The translations under genes were made by a program, and so were the position numbers. A stretch of 20,000 bases of DNA from Apostichopus japonicus. Its lineage: Eukaryota > Echinodermata > Holothuroidea > Aspidochirotida > Stichopodidae. The stretch spans positions 13,543,713-13,563,712 of the forward strand of contig NC_092574.1 in the NCBI RefSeq assembly GCF_037975245.1. Reading direction: 5' to 3'. Below the pieces are notes generated by a model. That model made no database searches. It was given only the letters and a program-made list of their open reading frames with translations, and was not told the DNA's origin. Positions 18,914 through 20,000 of the stretch are shown one piece after another (positions within the stretch are counted from its first letter, which is position 1; every line of letters starts with the position of its first letter).

Positions 18914-18975
18914 TCCCGCAAAAATATTTTCTCTTGGGTTAGTGCTCCCGCAACAATTCCTGGTGCTTCCCGCAA
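18914..18975 (+). repeat. three TCCCGCAA motifs (short degenerate direct repeat)
   Basis: TCCCGCAA occurs at 18914-18921, 18946-18953 and 18968-18975. The last two sit in a 22-23 bp direct repeat of GTGCTYCCCGCAA followed by AATT or ATTG. The motif resembles an E2F core on this strand (TTCCCGC). It may be a decayed tandem repeat or a motif cluster. Confidence 0.55.
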
Positions 18976-19390
18976 ATTGTACCATTACTGTAGTTACAAT
19001 ACTTACAAATAAAAAGCCGGATATTATAAAGGTTTGTTGATTTATGTAAGGAGTAATGTGATCGGCACTGCACAGTGTGTCATGGTCGCAATGGCCGACC
19101 ATGTTTACTTCACTGTATGTAAACTATACCGTATGTGCGCTAAATATCGGTACGGGCATATGTATAAGTACATCTTACTACTAACATCATGAAATCACCC
19201 CACCCCCCCCACCCCAAAAAAATCCACCCCAATGATAAATTGACTGGAGGAATATTCCCCCTTTTTTATCCTCTCATCTTTGACCAACCACCATATCATA
19301 TCGATTTTCTATCAACATTATTTTCGTTTGTGTTTCAAATTATAATGCATACACCTCTTACACATCTATATAGGTGTAGATCCCCTCGGC

Positions 19391-19392
<2 letters not shown>
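18976..19392. other. unannotated stretch with C-rich patch
   Basis: C8 at 19203-19210 lies inside a C/A-rich patch (19198-19231). No gene is supported; frames at 18789-19102 on both strands overlap and lack family features. Confidence 0.5.

Positions 19393-19454
<62 letters not shown>
19393..19454. repeat. compound (CA)n(TA)n microsatellite
   Basis: (AC)14 at 19393-19420 is followed directly by (TA)17 at 19421-19454. The longest frame in the window (198 codons, 19189-19785) crosses it as His-Thr and Ile-Tyr repeats. Confidence 0.97.
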
Positions 19455-19458
<4 letters not shown>

Positions 19459-19685
19459 CTGACTTTATATTCCTTTCGCTATTCTAATATTTTTCAGCTT
19501 AAGCCTTTAAAGTTAATCAAATCAAACCCTGTCACTCCTGAAACCTTCAAAGATAACGCACACAAATTATTTCATCTTTTCTGGTGCGAGTTTGGTCTGC
19601 TTAAGTATATGGCCGTCAGATTATATTTCAGTAGGCTTAATCTAAACATTTCTTTTAACTGTACAAATATATATGCATACCCAAT
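19455..19685. other. unannotated stretch
   Basis: Nothing recognised between the microsatellite and the first poly-C tract. Confidence 0.5.
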
Positions 19686-19698
19686 CCCCCCCCCCCCC
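19686..19698. repeat. poly-C tract (C13)
   Basis: Thirteen consecutive C. Confidence 0.95.
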
Positions 19699-19740
19699 AA
19701 CAAAGAAAAAGAAGCTAATTTAAGGCATCCATCGTGTCCT

Positions 19741-19753
19741 CCCCCCCCCCCCC
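19741..19753. repeat. poly-C tract (C13)
   Basis: Thirteen consecutive C only 42 bases after the previous tract. Two nearby long C runs make this region hard to sequence accurately. Confidence 0.95.
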
Positions 19754-19904
19754 ACCTTTCAAAAAATGATGAATGTTTCTTTTAGTAATTTGTTTACATG
19801 TAAATCACAAATCCTGTCCTGTGAATGACATTTTCGAAAGATTCAGCATGGTTCTCTTTGAAACATTTTGCCTATACCTTTCATTATTCATATTATGTAA
19901 GCTT

Positions 19905-19938
19905 GACAGAGAGAGATAGAGAGAGGCGGAGAGATAAG
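19905..19938. repeat. GA-rich short repeat
   Basis: GACAGAGAGAGATAGAGAGA continues to GGCGGAGAGATAAGG. An imperfect (GA)n/(GATA)n tract. Confidence 0.85.
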
Positions 19939-20000
19939 GAACAACCACAAATTTTTGTAACTGAAAGTTTGTTTTAAATTATTAAGAGATCCTGTGTATA

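Noticed and set aside
19189-19785. Longest open frame in the window (198 codons, plus)
   Set aside because: It is held open by the (CA)n(TA)n tract and two poly-C runs, giving His-Thr, Ile-Tyr and Pro repeats. The remaining parts match no family and there is no splice or promoter support.

Overview
The window reads as non-coding nuclear DNA of a eukaryote, most probably an animal. It is AT-rich by eye and carries long (TA)n, (CA)n and (TTA)n microsatellites, many 10-14 base C or G homopolymers, palindromic transposon-like elements, a tRNA-like sequence and dispersed repeats. It shows none of the dense gene packing, operons or ribosome-binding sites of a bacterium. The texture, plus a tandem unit that I recall from marine invertebrate genomes, suggests a marine invertebrate, perhaps an echinoderm. 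That identification is recollection and inference and was not tested by any search.

I found no protein-coding gene I can support. Open frames are all 60-198 codons, most run through microsatellites or repeats, and none has a domain, signal or motif I recognise. The window is best read as intergenic or deep intronic sequence. Isolated short exons cannot be excluded by reading alone.

Layout. 1-3.5 kb: unique AT-rich DNA with a (TTA)n tract, a GA-rich minisatellite and a CRE palindrome. 3.5-5.6 kb: a repeat cluster, with a (TA)n tract, then a ~1.04 kb foldback structure with ~300 bp inverted arms (3932-4250 / 4676-4970), then a dispersed repeat (about 5050-5260) joined to a two-unit ~145 bp tandem repeat (5270-5540). 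5.6-10 kb: unique DNA broken by four microsatellite blocks, ending in a block with a perfect 48 bp TA/AGCC palindrome (9917-9964). 10.2-11.05 kb: a possible retroelement 3' tail (about 10240-10570) and a minus-strand tRNA-like sequence (10953-11044). 12.2-14.65 kb: an 8 bp minisatellite, a weak MITE candidate, a ~600 bp degenerate periodic region and a well-defined 320 bp MITE-like element (14322-14641). 15.2-15.43 kb: a second copy of the 5.05 kb dispersed repeat. 16.1-17.25 kb: a G-run block and a C-run block about 1 kb apart. 18-20 kb: more TA, CA and poly-C tracts, plus a cluster of TCCCGCAA motifs.

The most informative signals are the 320 bp palindromic element with a candidate TAC target-site duplication and eight internal CAGTAA/TTACTG motifs, the long foldback at 3.9-5.0 kb, the two-copy dispersed repeat family, and five perfect TGACGTCA octamers where base composition predicts fewer than one. 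Percent identities are counted by eye.
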